From contig NZ_BCNY01000015.1 in the NCBI RefSeq assembly GCF_001602375.1, positions 620,001-684,000 on the forward strand: a stretch of DNA of 64,000 nt, in the 5' to 3' direction. A program made the translations under genes and the position numbers. Of this stretch, positions 8,740 to 16,659 are shown one piece after another; position 1 is the first letter of the stretch; each line of letters begins with the position of its first letter. The notes beneath the pieces were generated by a model. The model was not told where the DNA came from. It worked only from the letters and a program-made list of their open reading frames with translations, and searched no databases. This stretch comes from Methanoculleus horonobensis. GTDB lineage: Archaea > Halobacteriota > Methanomicrobia > Methanomicrobiales > Methanoculleaceae.

Positions 8740-8825
8740 GGGGTCCTGATCGGGATCCGGACTCTCGCCTGCCCGCCCGGCGCTTATCCGTTCGGTATAT
8801 CTGCACCGGTGTATCATTCTTCCTT

Positions 8826-9242
8826 ATGAACGCAGCATCGGGCGTAAAACTCGTCGGTTTCGGCCTCCTCACCTGGATCCTCCCCTTCCTCATCTCGATC
8901 CCCCTCTATTCACCTGAGGGCGAGCCGCTCTACGATATCTTCCTCGTCAAGTCGATCCTGCTCGTCTTCTCGGCCGCGCTCGGGACCTTCCTCATCCTGG
9001 TCTACTTCAGGGACGTGCATGCCCGCTTCATATGGGAAGGCGCCCTGCTCGGCGGGGTATGGCTCCTGATCAACTGGGTGCTCGACGCCCTCATCCTCCT
9101 CCCCGTCTCGGGGATGGACGCCGGCACCTACATGGCAGAGATCGGCCTTCGCTACCTCATGATCCCGATCATCGCAGTCGGAATCGGGTATGCGGTCGAG
9201 CAGGCCGTGCGAAGTGCGACAGTTCGCAGAACCGGTGTTTGA
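8826..9242 (+). CDS. Small integral membrane protein (unknown function)
   Basis: The 138-residue protein is strongly hydrophobic, with about four membrane spans: LVGFGLLTWILPFLISI (9-25), FLVKSILLVFSAALGTFLIL (39-58), a span around WEGALLGGVWLLINW (69-83) and YLMIPIIAVGIGYAVEQ near the end. An acidic/aromatic loop, YSPEGEPLYDI, lies between the first two. No function is assigned. The last ten residues (VRSATVRRTGV) and the stop codon are encoded by the first unit of the tandem repeat at 9207-9340, so the ancestral C-terminus may have been replaced by repeat sequence. A TATA-like element is not clear; TATATCTGC at about 8798 is possible. Confidence 0.75.
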   Translation: MNAASGVKLVGFGLLTWILPFLISIPLYSPEGEPLYDIFLVKSILLVFSAALGTFLILVYFRDVHARFIWEGALLGGVWLLINWVLDALILLPVSGMDAGTYMAEIGLRYLMIPIIAVGIGYAVEQAVRSATVRRTGV

Positions 9243-9340
9243 GCCCCGGAGGTGCGAAGTGCGACGGTTCGTAGAACCGGTGTTTGAGCCCCGGAGGTGC
9301 GAAGTGCGACGGTTCGTAGAACCGGCGTTTGAAAAACCCG
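9207..9340. repeat. 45-bp tandem repeat, about 2.8 copies
   Basis: Units start with GTGCGAAGTGCGAC and end with GTTTGAGCCCCGGAG, at 9207-9251, 9252-9296 and 9297 to about 9331; the last is cut short and changes to GAAAAACCCGAAGG. The first unit encodes the end and the stop codon of the membrane-protein gene. Units differ at only three positions. The repeats abut each other, so this is not a CRISPR. Confidence 0.9.
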
Positions 9341-9382
9341 AAGGTCTTCGAGTGGGAGTACCCCTTCACTACCCGGCGGCGT

Positions 9383-9390
9383 AAAAAAAA
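9383..9390 (-). terminator. Poly-T terminator of the glutamate synthase operon
   Basis: Eight A on the plus strand (T8 on the minus strand) begin three bases beyond the TAA stop of the FrhB-like gene. This is a typical archaeal U-run terminator. Confidence 0.6.
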
Positions 9391-9393
9391 GTG

Positions 9394-10413
9394 TTATTCC
9401 TGCCGGCGCTGCGCCTTCCGCGCGGCCAGCTGCTCGATGACGGGGAGATCGACAGCGCTGCCGGTCGCGAGTTTCCCCTGCCAGACTGCACGGTCGACGA
9501 ATCCTCTCCCGATATCGTTCCGGATAACAAGGGTCGTGTATCCGTCCGGCGACCCGACGGCACCCGCCGAGACGTCTGCGTTCACCGCTGTAAAGTCGGT
9601 GCAGACCCGGCACCCGGGGCGGACGGACTCCTCCAGCTCCGCGAGCGGGATGGAGATGTGCCGCTCGTCCTGCAGGTAGACGTCCAGTTTGCCCTTGATG
9701 TCCAGGTGGCGGATCTCCCAGGGCGCGATCTTCTTCTCGGACTGCAGTTTCCCCTCGACCAGTTTCGCGTAGTCGAAGGTCTCCGTGCAGAAGAGGCCGA
9801 TCACGAGCCGAATCGCCTTTGCGTAGGGCTGGAGGAGTTCGTGGTCGCTCGCCCGGATCGCCTGGGTTGCCCGCGCCACGCAGGGCACGCCCACGACGGC
9901 GACGCGGCGGTACTTCCGGGTGACCACGGCTTCCTTGAGGGATGCAAGGAGCGGCACCCACCAGGAGTAGCGGCTCCCGGCGTGCTGGACGAGTTCCTCC
10001 GAAGCGGTGATCACCGCTGAGGACGGTTTCATCGTCCAGGGGTCTCTCGTCACGGTGACGACCGCGTCGATGAGCCCCTCGTCGAGCGCATTGACGAGGA
10101 TCGCCGTCACTGCGCCGCCGCTCTGCTTCCGCTCAACCGGGAATACCGCCCGGGCTGCAACGATATCCTGGTACAGCCCGAGCATCTTCCCCTGCTCTAC
10201 GATCTCGACCCGCGGACAGGCCGCGTAGCACGCCCCGCAGGGCACGCCGTCGTTCTCGGCCTTGCAGTAGCCGATGTTCACCGGCGTATCGGTGTTCCCC
10301 GGCTCGAACCGGAGGGCATCCGCCGGACAGACCGCCACGCACGCCCCGCACCCGGAGCAGAGTTCCGTATCCCAGACCTCCGACTTCAGGTCCTTGAATG
10401 TCTTCATCTCCAT
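9394..10413 (-). CDS. FrhB/FdhB-family F420-binding iron-sulfur flavoprotein of glutamate synthase
   Basis: The 339-residue protein has an N-terminal 4Fe-4S motif CSGCGACVAVCPAD (about residues 19-32), a second Cys group CGACYAACPRVE, and then the coenzyme F420 hydrogenase beta-subunit core (KQSGGAVTAIL, VVGVPCVARATQA, VIGLFCTETFDY, with a late CRVCTDF). FrhB-type proteins transfer electrons between F420H2 and an FAD/iron-sulfur partner. It is the last gene of the glutamate synthase operon, so it probably feeds F420H2 electrons to the synthase in place of an NADPH-binding subunit. The ATG at 10413 is favoured, with GGAGTGA upstream; GTG 10428 would overlap the previous gene further. Confidence 0.88.
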   Translation of the reverse strand: MEMKTFKDLKSEVWDTELCSGCGACVAVCPADALRFEPGNTDTPVNIGYCKAENDGVPCGACYAACPRVEIVEQGKMLGLYQDIVAARAVFPVERKQSGGAVTAILVNALDEGLIDAVVTVTRDPWTMKPSSAVITASEELVQHAGSRYSWWVPLLASLKEAVVTRKYRRVAVVGVPCVARATQAIRASDHELLQPYAKAIRLVIGLFCTETFDYAKLVEGKLQSEKKIAPWEIRHLDIKGKLDVYLQDERHISIPLAELEESVRPGCRVCTDFTAVNADVSAGAVGSPDGYTTLVIRNDIGRGFVDRAVWQGKLATGSAVDLPVIEQLAARKAQRRQE

Positions 10414-10418
10414 GCCTA

Positions 10419-11156
10419 TCACTCCCACGTATACTTCCCGGCAAAGGGCCTTGCGCTCGCAGGAACGATCCGGGTGTAGTTCGCCTTTACGAGCGGCTCT
10501 GCATCGAGCCCGAAGTCGGCTGCAAACTCCCGGATGACCGGGGCGATCCGTTTCCTGTCCTCATCGGTGAGCGGCAGTTTCTTTGCCCCTGCAGCGAGGC
10601 AGGCGTCGTCCACGTCTCCACGGATGACGATCTCGCCGCCGTGGATCCCGCTCCCGATCTCCCGGGCTTTCATGGCCCCGTCGAGACCGAGGACGAGCAG
10701 GAGGCCGCCTGCCATGTACTCGCCGAGGAACGTCTGTGCCGATCCGCCGACGACCAGTATCGGTCGCTGCGTCTCGTACTGCTTCATGTGGATTCCGCCC
10801 CGGTAGCCAATGTCTCCGCGGACGAAGACCTTGCCGCCCCGCATGCTGTGCGCCACCGCATCGCCGGCGCTCCCGTGGATCACCACTTTCCCGGAATCCA
10901 TCGTGTTGCCGGGCGCGTGCTCCGCGTTGCCGTCGACGATGACGGTCGGGCCGCTCATGAACATGGCGAGATCCCCGCCCGCGACGCCGTTGACCCGGAT
11001 GGTGGCGTTCCCGCGGAGACCGTCACCGATGAACCGCTGTCCGAGGACGTTGTCGACGACGATCTCGTCGGCTCCGTCCTCGATGGCCTTCCTGATCTGC
11101 TGGTTTAAGGGGGTGTAATGCAGCCCCTTTGCATCGATCTTGACCTGTTTTGCCAT
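10419..11156 (-). CDS. gltB: Glutamate synthase GXGXG-domain subunit (archaeal split type)
   Basis: The 245-residue protein consists almost wholly of the right-handed beta-helix GXGXG domain: NVLGQRFIGDGLRGNATI, GAGGDLAM-like turns, GNAEHAPGNTMDSGKVVIHG, GSAGDAVAHSMRGG and GDIGYRGGIHMKQ. In bacterial glutamate synthase this domain is the C-terminal part of the large subunit and links the ammonia channel to the FMN site; in archaea it is a separate gene. It lies between the FMN core gene and the FrhB-like gene. The same fold occurs in FwdC at 45826-46626. Start ATG 11156; GTG 11165 is an alternative that touches the preceding stop. Confidence 0.9.
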   Translation of the reverse strand: MAKQVKIDAKGLHYTPLNQQIRKAIEDGADEIVVDNVLGQRFIGDGLRGNATIRVNGVAGGDLAMFMSGPTVIVDGNAEHAPGNTMDSGKVVIHGSAGDAVAHSMRGGKVFVRGDIGYRGGIHMKQYETQRPILVVGGSAQTFLGEYMAGGLLLVLGLDGAMKAREIGSGIHGGEIVIRGDVDDACLAAGAKKLPLTDEDRKRIAPVIREFAADFGLDAEPLVKANYTRIVPASARPFAGKYTWE

Positions 11157-11161
11157 TTTGC

Positions 11162-12679
11162 TCACGCTCCCACCGACTTGACGTCGAGAGTTTCGAGGAG
11201 CCCTTCGTCAAGCATGTAGCCCCGGAGCCGGTCGCGGTTGCCGCGCAGGCTCTCGATGCTGTTGATACCGGCCGCGCCCATCAGTTCGGTGATCTCGAGC
11301 GTCCAGGCGTGGATCAGGTTTGCCACCTGTTTCGATGCCACGTCGGGGTCCAGGCGCGCCACGAGGTCAGGGCGCTGGGTGGCGATTCCCCAGGTGCAGA
11401 GGCCCTGGTAGCAGTTCCCACAGACCCGGCATCCCATCGCCGCGAGGGCTGCGGTTGCGATGTAGACTGCGTCCGCACCGAGGGCAATCGCCTTCACGAC
11501 GTCCGTGCTCTCCCGGATGCTGCCGCAGGCGATGAGGGAGACCTCGTTCCTGAGGCCCTGCTTGCGGAGTTCCTTATCGGCGGTCGCGATGGCGACCTCG
11601 ATCGGGATACCGACGTGGTCGCGGAAGACCCGCGGTGCCGCACCGGTGCCGCCCCGGAACCCATCGATGGCGATGGCGTCCACCCCGGAACGGGCAACGG
11701 CCGCCACGTTCTCGGCGTTGTTGTTGACGGCGGCAATCTTCGCAAAGATCGGCTTCTTGTACTCCGTCGCTTCCTTGACGGAGTTGACGAGCTGGGGGAG
11801 GTCCTCGATGCCGTAGATGTCGTGGTGCGGCGCGGGGCTGATCGCGTCGCTGCCCTGCGGGATCATCCTTGTTCTGGAGACGTCCGCACTCACCTTCTCA
11901 CCCGGGAGGTGCCCGCCGATGCCGGGTTTTGCGCCCTGTCCGAGTTTGAGTTCGATAGCGGCGCCCCGCTCCAGGTAGTCGATGTTCACGCCGAACCGCC
12001 CGGACGCGACCTGGACGATCATCCTGTCCTGGTAGGGGTAAAGACCGGGATGCAGTCCGCCCTCACCGGTACCCATGAAGGTGCCGGTCTCCTTTGCTGC
12101 CCGGGCCATTGCCACGTGGGCATTGAGGCTGAGCGCACCGTAACTCATGTGGCCGAGCATGATCGGCGTCTCGAGCATGAGGTTCGGCGTGAGCTCCGTG
12201 GAGAGTTCGACGTCGCCGTTCGGCTTCTGCGTGAAGTCCAGCTTCGCCGGCTTCTTCCCGAGGTAAGTCCGGAGTTCGACGGGCTCGCGGAGCGGATCGG
12301 TCGGGGGCGTGGTCACCTGGCAGGCGTCCAGCATCAGGTGATCGAAGATGATCGGGAGGTTCGAGACGCTGCCCATCCCGGCGAGGATGATCTTCCCCGT
12401 CCGGGCCTGGTTGTAGATCGACTCCCTGACCGACCTGGTCCAGACCGGGTGGCTCCGGTAGTCGCAGGGGTGCTCCTGGAGCATGATGGCGTCCCGGGGA
12501 CAGTAGGTGAGGCACCGGTGGCAGGCGGTGCAGTTCCGGGAGTTGATCAGGATCCTGTCGCCGTCCCGCCGGAAGACGCCATAGGAACAGTTCTCGATGC
12601 ACCGTCCGCACTCCATGCACTGCTCCCGGTCGATCGTGACCCGATAGCGGAGCGGCATGCTGCCGAAGTTGCTGCTCAT
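11162..12679 (-). CDS. gltB: Glutamate synthase FMN/iron-sulfur core subunit
   Basis: The 505-residue protein begins with two ferredoxin motifs, CMECGRCIENCS (about 18-29) and CTACHRCLTYCPRD (48-61), followed by the FMN-dependent synthase TIM barrel: LGHMSYGALSLNAH, GTGEGGLHP, ELKLGQGAKPGIGG, IDGFRGGTGAAP, and the 3Fe-4S cluster motif CRVCGNCYQGLCTWG. It reductively transfers ammonia from glutamine to 2-oxoglutarate. The ATG overlaps the stop of the glutaminase gene (ATGA), so they are translationally coupled. A longer open frame upstream is just the overlapping gene in another frame. Confidence 0.95.
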   Translation of the reverse strand: MSSNFGSMPLRYRVTIDREQCMECGRCIENCSYGVFRRDGDRILINSRNCTACHRCLTYCPRDAIMLQEHPCDYRSHPVWTRSVRESIYNQARTGKIILAGMGSVSNLPIIFDHLMLDACQVTTPPTDPLREPVELRTYLGKKPAKLDFTQKPNGDVELSTELTPNLMLETPIMLGHMSYGALSLNAHVAMARAAKETGTFMGTGEGGLHPGLYPYQDRMIVQVASGRFGVNIDYLERGAAIELKLGQGAKPGIGGHLPGEKVSADVSRTRMIPQGSDAISPAPHHDIYGIEDLPQLVNSVKEATEYKKPIFAKIAAVNNNAENVAAVARSGVDAIAIDGFRGGTGAAPRVFRDHVGIPIEVAIATADKELRKQGLRNEVSLIACGSIRESTDVVKAIALGADAVYIATAALAAMGCRVCGNCYQGLCTWGIATQRPDLVARLDPDVASKQVANLIHAWTLEITELMGAAGINSIESLRGNRDRLRGYMLDEGLLETLDVKSVGA

Positions 12680-13728
12680 GGGGCAACCCTCCCGATAACC
12701 GGCTCTCCTGCAGCCGGTCTCGTGATAGACTCGACGCAGGGCTCCATCGCCCGGATCGCCGTCTCTTCGCTTGCGATGTAGAGACGGTCGCCGCACTCGC
12801 CGACGACCATCGGCCGGAGCTTGCCCCGGTCGGTGAACCCGACCATCATGTCGGGGTTCGCGGCCACGACAGTGAACGGCCCGTTCATCGTCGCGGAGCC
12901 GTAGGCGAACCGGAGCGCGCGGTTCAGTTTCTGCTTGGCTTCGGGCATCCGGTCGATCTCATCCCAGTAGGGCGGAGCGAGCGCGCGGATGGCGAGGTCG
13001 ATCCCGAGACCGTGCTTACGCGTCAGAAGGTCGATTAAGTAGGCGATAACCTCGCTGTCGGTGCCGGTCGAGCAGGTGTAGCCCTGGCTCTCGACGTAGC
13101 GCCGGTTTGCCCCGTAGGTGGTGGTCTTTCCGTTCTCGACGACACTCCAGTCGTGCAGGTTGAACGGATCGGGCCGTTCCCACAACTCAGGACAGCTCGT
13201 CGCGTAGCGGTTGTGCGCGAGCCAGATGTAGCCCTCGTAGTCCTCGATCCGGTAGTAGTTCGCCACATCCACCGGCCAGCCGCTGGCCTTGAAGAGGCCG
13301 ACGTTCTTGCCGGACGAGACAACCTCGGCACCGTTCGCACTCGCGTTGATCTGCATCACGAGATTCGTGACGACGTCTTTTTCCGGCGACGCGCTTCCCG
13401 GAGCAAGGGAAGCGTCGGGCTTGAAGAAGTAACGCCAGGGCGTACAGTTTGCCTTGAGATTCGGCTGGTCGCAGGTGGGGATCGCTTCGTCGTGTTCGAT
13501 CGTTCCCCACTGCTCCAGTGTTGCGTCGACAGTCGCTTTGCTCTCGCATGCTCTGTCGAAGAAGACATGGAGCGCGTAGCAGTCCGGGTAGTCGGGGTAG
13601 ATGCCGTAGGCGACGTACCCCGCCCCTTCGCCGCTGCCGCGCTCGTTCATCATGGTAAGGGCTTCCCGGATGCCGGAACCGTCCATCATCTGGCGCCTCT
13701 TATCCATTACACCAAAAATGCCGCACAT
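12676..13728 (-). CDS. Glutamate synthase glutaminase subunit (class II amidotransferase)
   Basis: The 350-residue protein begins MCGIFGVMD; Cys2 becomes the N-terminal nucleophile of an Ntn-type glutamine amidotransferase. Other class II features are WLAHNRYATSCPELWERPDPFNLHDW (His/Arg and Asn of the glutamine site, about residues 169-194) and STGTDSEVIAYL. It releases ammonia from glutamine for the FMN core. It is the first gene of a four-gene operon (glutaminase, FMN core, GXGXG, FrhB-like) transcribed away from glnA. An AAATATTCC element about 50 bp upstream may be its TATA box. Confidence 0.93.
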   Translation of the reverse strand: MCGIFGVMDKRRQMMDGSGIREALTMMNERGSGEGAGYVAYGIYPDYPDCYALHVFFDRACESKATVDATLEQWGTIEHDEAIPTCDQPNLKANCTPWRYFFKPDASLAPGSASPEKDVVTNLVMQINASANGAEVVSSGKNVGLFKASGWPVDVANYYRIEDYEGYIWLAHNRYATSCPELWERPDPFNLHDWSVVENGKTTTYGANRRYVESQGYTCSTGTDSEVIAYLIDLLTRKHGLGIDLAIRALAPPYWDEIDRMPEAKQKLNRALRFAYGSATMNGPFTVVAANPDMMVGFTDRGKLRPMVVGECGDRLYIASEETAIRAMEPCVESITRPAAGEPVIGRVAP

Positions 13729-13829
13729 GGTAACCTCGGTGAATACGTTCTGTTGTCGTTTCTAGAACTCTGCCCGGGAATATTTGTGTCAATAGGTATT
13801 TATTTCATCGGATAGAAGTAGACTTCCAC
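13729..13829. promoter_or_regulatory. Divergent promoter region, glutamate synthase operon / glnA
   Basis: The 101-bp gap holds a TATA-like GGTATTTATTT (about 13795-13805) for glnA, which would give a nearly leaderless transcript, and AAATATTCC on the minus strand (about 13776-13784) for the glutamate synthase operon. Short palindromes TTCTAGAA (13760-13767) and GAAGT-AG-ACTTC (just before the glnA ATG) are candidate operators. The NrpR consensus GGAA-N6-TTCC was looked for and not found in exact form. Confidence 0.5.
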
Positions 13830-15158
13830 ATGTCCCGTGATGCCACTTCTGCAATGCTCGAGCGCATCGAACAGGATAACGTCCGATTCCTCCGTCTTCA
13901 ATTTACCGACCTCCTTGGCATGCCGAAAAATGTCGCGATCCCGGTGAAGCAGGCCGAGAAGGCGCTGACCAGCGGCATCGGGTTCGACGGGTCGTCGATC
14001 GAGGGGTTCGTCCGGATCGAGGAGTCCGATATGGTGCTCAAACCCGACCTCTCGACCTACACCCTCCTGCCCTGGCGGTCGGGTGAGTATGCGGAGGCGC
14101 GCTTCGTCTGCGACGTCTGCAAGGCCAGCGGCAGACCGTTCGAGGGCGACCCGCGCTACGTGCTCCGGCGGGTGATGGAGGATGCGGCGAAGGACGGCTA
14201 CATCTTCAACACCGGGCCGGAACTGGAGTTCTTCCTCTTCCGGATGCACGAGGGGCGGCCGACCACGCAGTTCCAGGACGTCGGCGGCTACTTCGACCTC
14301 GCGCCGACCGATCTTGCGGAAGACGTCCGGCGAGAGATCATCCTCGCGCTCACCGAGATGGGGTTCGAGATCGAGGCGTCCCATCACGAGGTCGCCGAGA
14401 GCCAGCACGAGATCGACTTCAAATACAGCGACGCGCTGCATACGGCCGACAACGTCATCTCCTTCAAGTTCGCCGCGAAGACGATTGCGCTGATGCGCGG
14501 CCTGCACGCATCCTTCATGGCGAAGCCGATCTACGGTATCTGCGGGAGCGGGATGCACGTGAACTGCTCGCTCGCGAAGAATGATAAGAACGCCTTCTAC
14601 GACCCGGACGCCCCCCTGCAGCTCTCGGAGACCTGCATGCACTTCATCGGCGGGCTGCTTCGCCACGCACAGGCGATCACCCGGGTCGCGAACCCGACGA
14701 TCAACTCCTACAAACGGCTCGTCCCGGGTTATGAAGCGCCCTGCTACGTCAGCTGGAGCGCCGGCAACCGTTCTGCCCTGGTACGGGTTCCGTCGCCCCG
14801 CGGCAACAGCACCCGGGTCGAGTTCCGCAGTCCCGACCCCACCTGCAACCCCTACCTCGCCTTCGCCGCGATGCTCACCGCGGGGATGGAGGGCGTCCGG
14901 GAGAAGATCGAGCCGCCGGCCGGTGTCGATACGAACATCTACCATATGTCGATCGAGGAGCGGAACCGTGCCGGGATCGAGACGCTGCCCGGAGACCTGT
15001 ACGAGGCGAACCGGGCCCTGCTCGCCGACGATCTCATCTGCAGGGCGTTCGGATCCCATGTCGTCGAGGCGCTCACGAGCGTTGCCGAGGCCGAGTGGGA
15101 TGCGTACCGGACGGCCGTCCACCCCTGGGAACTCGACCGGTATCTCGCGACCTACTGA
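13830..15158 (+). CDS. glnA: Glutamine synthetase, type I
   Basis: The 442-residue enzyme condenses ammonia and glutamate to glutamine using ATP. Family motifs are IGFDGSSIEGFVRIEESDM (about 50-68), GPELEFFLF (metal ligands), HHEVAESQHEID, GSGMHVNCSL and NRSALVRVP, RVEFRSPDPTCNPYLAFAAML. The length and NIYHMSIEER at the usual adenylylation-loop position fit GSI-alpha, which is not adenylylated. It is divergent from the glutamate synthase operon, together forming the GS-GOGAT pathway. An eight-T run follows the stop. Confidence 0.97.
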   Translation: MSRDATSAMLERIEQDNVRFLRLQFTDLLGMPKNVAIPVKQAEKALTSGIGFDGSSIEGFVRIEESDMVLKPDLSTYTLLPWRSGEYAEARFVCDVCKASGRPFEGDPRYVLRRVMEDAAKDGYIFNTGPELEFFLFRMHEGRPTTQFQDVGGYFDLAPTDLAEDVRREIILALTEMGFEIEASHHEVAESQHEIDFKYSDALHTADNVISFKFAAKTIALMRGLHASFMAKPIYGICGSGMHVNCSLAKNDKNAFYDPDAPLQLSETCMHFIGGLLRHAQAITRVANPTINSYKRLVPGYEAPCYVSWSAGNRSALVRVPSPRGNSTRVEFRSPDPTCNPYLAFAAMLTAGMEGVREKIEPPAGVDTNIYHMSIEERNRAGIETLPGDLYEANRALLADDLICRAFGSHVVEALTSVAEAEWDAYRTAVHPWELDRYLATY

Positions 15159-15162
15159 ACTC

Positions 15163-15170
15163 TTTTTTTT
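15163..15170 (+). terminator. Poly-T terminator of glnA
   Basis: Eight T follow the glnA stop codon by four bases, a standard archaeal termination signal. Confidence 0.65.
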
Positions 15171-15242
15171 GGCGGATTGCTTCCGCCTCGTTGTGGTGTA
15201 AAAAAGCAGGAGGATCTATGGTCTTTTCGGGAATATCCGGCC

Positions 15243-15560
15243 TCAGCAGCACTGCTTGCCGCCGGCCTCTTCTCCTTCGAGGAGGAGTTTGCCGAAGAGC
15301 ACCCGCTCGATCGTCGCGGCCACGTACTTCATCCGCTGGGCCGCTTCCATGTCCTCGTAGCGGTGGATGTCGGCGTAGACCTGCAGGCGGACGAGACCGA
15401 ACCGAAGGCGGTCGAGATCGTCGTCCTCGAGTTTCGAGGCCTCCTGGTAGATGGGTTCGAGCAGGAAGGGGAACTCCTCGAACTCTTCGAGTGCCTCGAC
15501 GACCCGCGCAAAGACGGGGAGGGGTTCCCCCCGGCCGACAAGAATCCTCGAGAAGTCCAT
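15243..15560 (-). CDS. Small conserved-looking protein paired with Mrp ATPase (unknown)
   Basis: The 105-residue protein (MDFSRILVGRGEPLPVFARV at the N-terminus) is acidic and probably all-helical, with EALEEFEEFPFLLEPIYQEA and YADIHRYEDMEAAQRMKYVA segments, and ends in adjacent cysteines (KQCC). No domain is recognised. The start ATG at 15560 lies one base past the stop of the Mrp/NBP35 gene, so the two are co-transcribed. The C-terminal CC pair could interact with an iron-sulfur cluster carried by the Mrp protein; that is inference from position only. Confidence 0.75.
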   Translation of the reverse strand: MDFSRILVGRGEPLPVFARVVEALEEFEEFPFLLEPIYQEASKLEDDDLDRLRFGLVRLQVYADIHRYEDMEAAQRMKYVAATIERVLFGKLLLEGEEAGGKQCC

Positions 15561-15561
15561 G

Positions 15562-16464
15562 TTACTCCTCGATCTGATCGACCAGGGCCTGCATGATGGC
15601 GTCGAAACTCTTCCAGGTCGGGCTCTCTTCTGCTCCGGCCTTGCGGATGATGAACGGCCTTCCTTCGTCCGCTGCCTTGCGCATCTCGGGGTCGAGCGGG
15701 ATGGAGCCGAGGAAGGGCACGCCGAGTTGCTCCGCCTCTTTCTTGCCGCCACCCTTGCCGAAGATCTCGATCTCCTCTTTGCAGTGGGGGCAGACGAAGC
15801 CGCTCATGTTCTCGACGATCCCGAGCACCGGGAGTTCGAGTTTCTTGATGAACTCTGCCGCCTTGCTCGAGTCGAGGACCGCGACGTCCTGCGGGGTGGT
15901 GACGATGACCGCGCCGGCGATGTTCGGGGCGAGCTGCGCAACGGTGAGCGCCTCGTCGCCGGTTCCGGGCGGGAGGTCGACGATCAGGTAGTCGAGGTCG
16001 CCCCAGTTGACGTCCTCGAGGAACTGCCGGATGACCGTCATCTTCATCGGCCCGCGCCAGATCACGGGGGTGTTGCGCTCGGGAAGCAGGAACGCCATGG
16101 AGATGACCGCGAGGTTGCCGGTGACCTTGACCGGCTCGATGATCTTCCCGTCGTAGGACTGGAGGCGGGCTTCCTCGATCCCGAGCATCTTCGGGATGTC
16201 CGGCCCGTGGATATCGAGGTCGATGAGCCCCGTGTTGAAGCCGCGGTTGGCGAGGGCGTAGGCGAGGTTTGCCGAGACCGTGCTCTTCCCGACGCCGCCC
16301 TTCCCGGAGAGGACGAGGACGACATGCTTGACGCTGACATCGGCCTTCGGTGGGAGGCCCTTCGGCGCGTCTGCATTTCTCGGGTCGTCGCACTTGGTCG
16401 TAGACGGGCAGCTGGAGCAGTTCCCGGTGCAGGTTTCCTTATTGGGTTCGTTCGTTTGAGTCAT
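15562..16464 (-). CDS. Mrp/NBP35-family iron-sulfur cluster carrier ATPase
   Basis: The 300-residue P-loop protein has the deviant Walker A GKGGVGKST (about residues 54-62), switch LIDLDIHGPDIPKMLG, Walker B YLIVDLPPGTGDEAL and a CPHC motif (about 225-228) that in this family bridges a 4Fe-4S cluster between subunits. The N-terminus carries an extra Cys cluster, CTGNCSSCPSTTKC (12-25), similar to the NBP35 N-terminal ferredoxin-like site. It delivers iron-sulfur clusters to apo-proteins. Upstream are a clear TATA box and a palindrome overlapping the predicted transcription start. Confidence 0.93.
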   Translation of the reverse strand: MTQTNEPNKETCTGNCSSCPSTTKCDDPRNADAPKGLPPKADVSVKHVVLVLSGKGGVGKSTVSANLAYALANRGFNTGLIDLDIHGPDIPKMLGIEEARLQSYDGKIIEPVKVTGNLAVISMAFLLPERNTPVIWRGPMKMTVIRQFLEDVNWGDLDYLIVDLPPGTGDEALTVAQLAPNIAGAVIVTTPQDVAVLDSSKAAEFIKKLELPVLGIVENMSGFVCPHCKEEIEIFGKGGGKKEAEQLGVPFLGSIPLDPEMRKAADEGRPFIIRKAGAEESPTWKSFDAIMQALVDQIEE

Positions 16465-16488
16465 AGGAAGTATCCTCTGCGGTATAGT

Positions 16489-16506
16489 ATCCTTCTAGAG
16501 AAGGAT
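16489..16506. promoter_or_regulatory. Palindromic candidate operator upstream of the Mrp gene
   Basis: ATCCTTCT-AG-AGAAGGAT is a perfect inverted repeat with 8-bp arms, 25-42 bp before the start codon and just downstream of the TATA box, so a bound regulator would cover the transcription start. Flanking TATAGT...ACTATA extends the symmetry imperfectly. Confidence 0.6.
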
Positions 16507-16516
16507 CTAGAGCTAC

Positions 16517-16525
16517 TATATATTA
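16517..16525 (-). promoter_or_regulatory. TATA box of the Mrp operon
   Basis: On the minus strand the sequence reads TAATATATA, preceded by a TTAACGTTAA palindrome (16523-16532). It is 53-61 bp before the ATG. Confidence 0.6.
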
Positions 16526-16659
16526 ACGTTAAATGCCACAAAAAGATATAGGTGGTGGCAAATAATCCCGTTCCGCCACCGGGAAACCTTTTTCGGGCAT
16601 GAGGCCCGCCCCGCCGGCGGGGGTGAACGCCATCGCCGGATCCGGAGATGCCGGGCTGC

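Noticed and set aside
9207-9340. CRISPR-like repeat
   Set aside because: Units are directly adjacent with no spacers and only 2.8 copies; no cas genes nearby.
13729-13829. NrpR operator (GGAA-N6-TTCC) in the nitrogen-assimilation promoter
   Set aside because: Only partial half-sites with wrong spacing were found; not reported as an operator.
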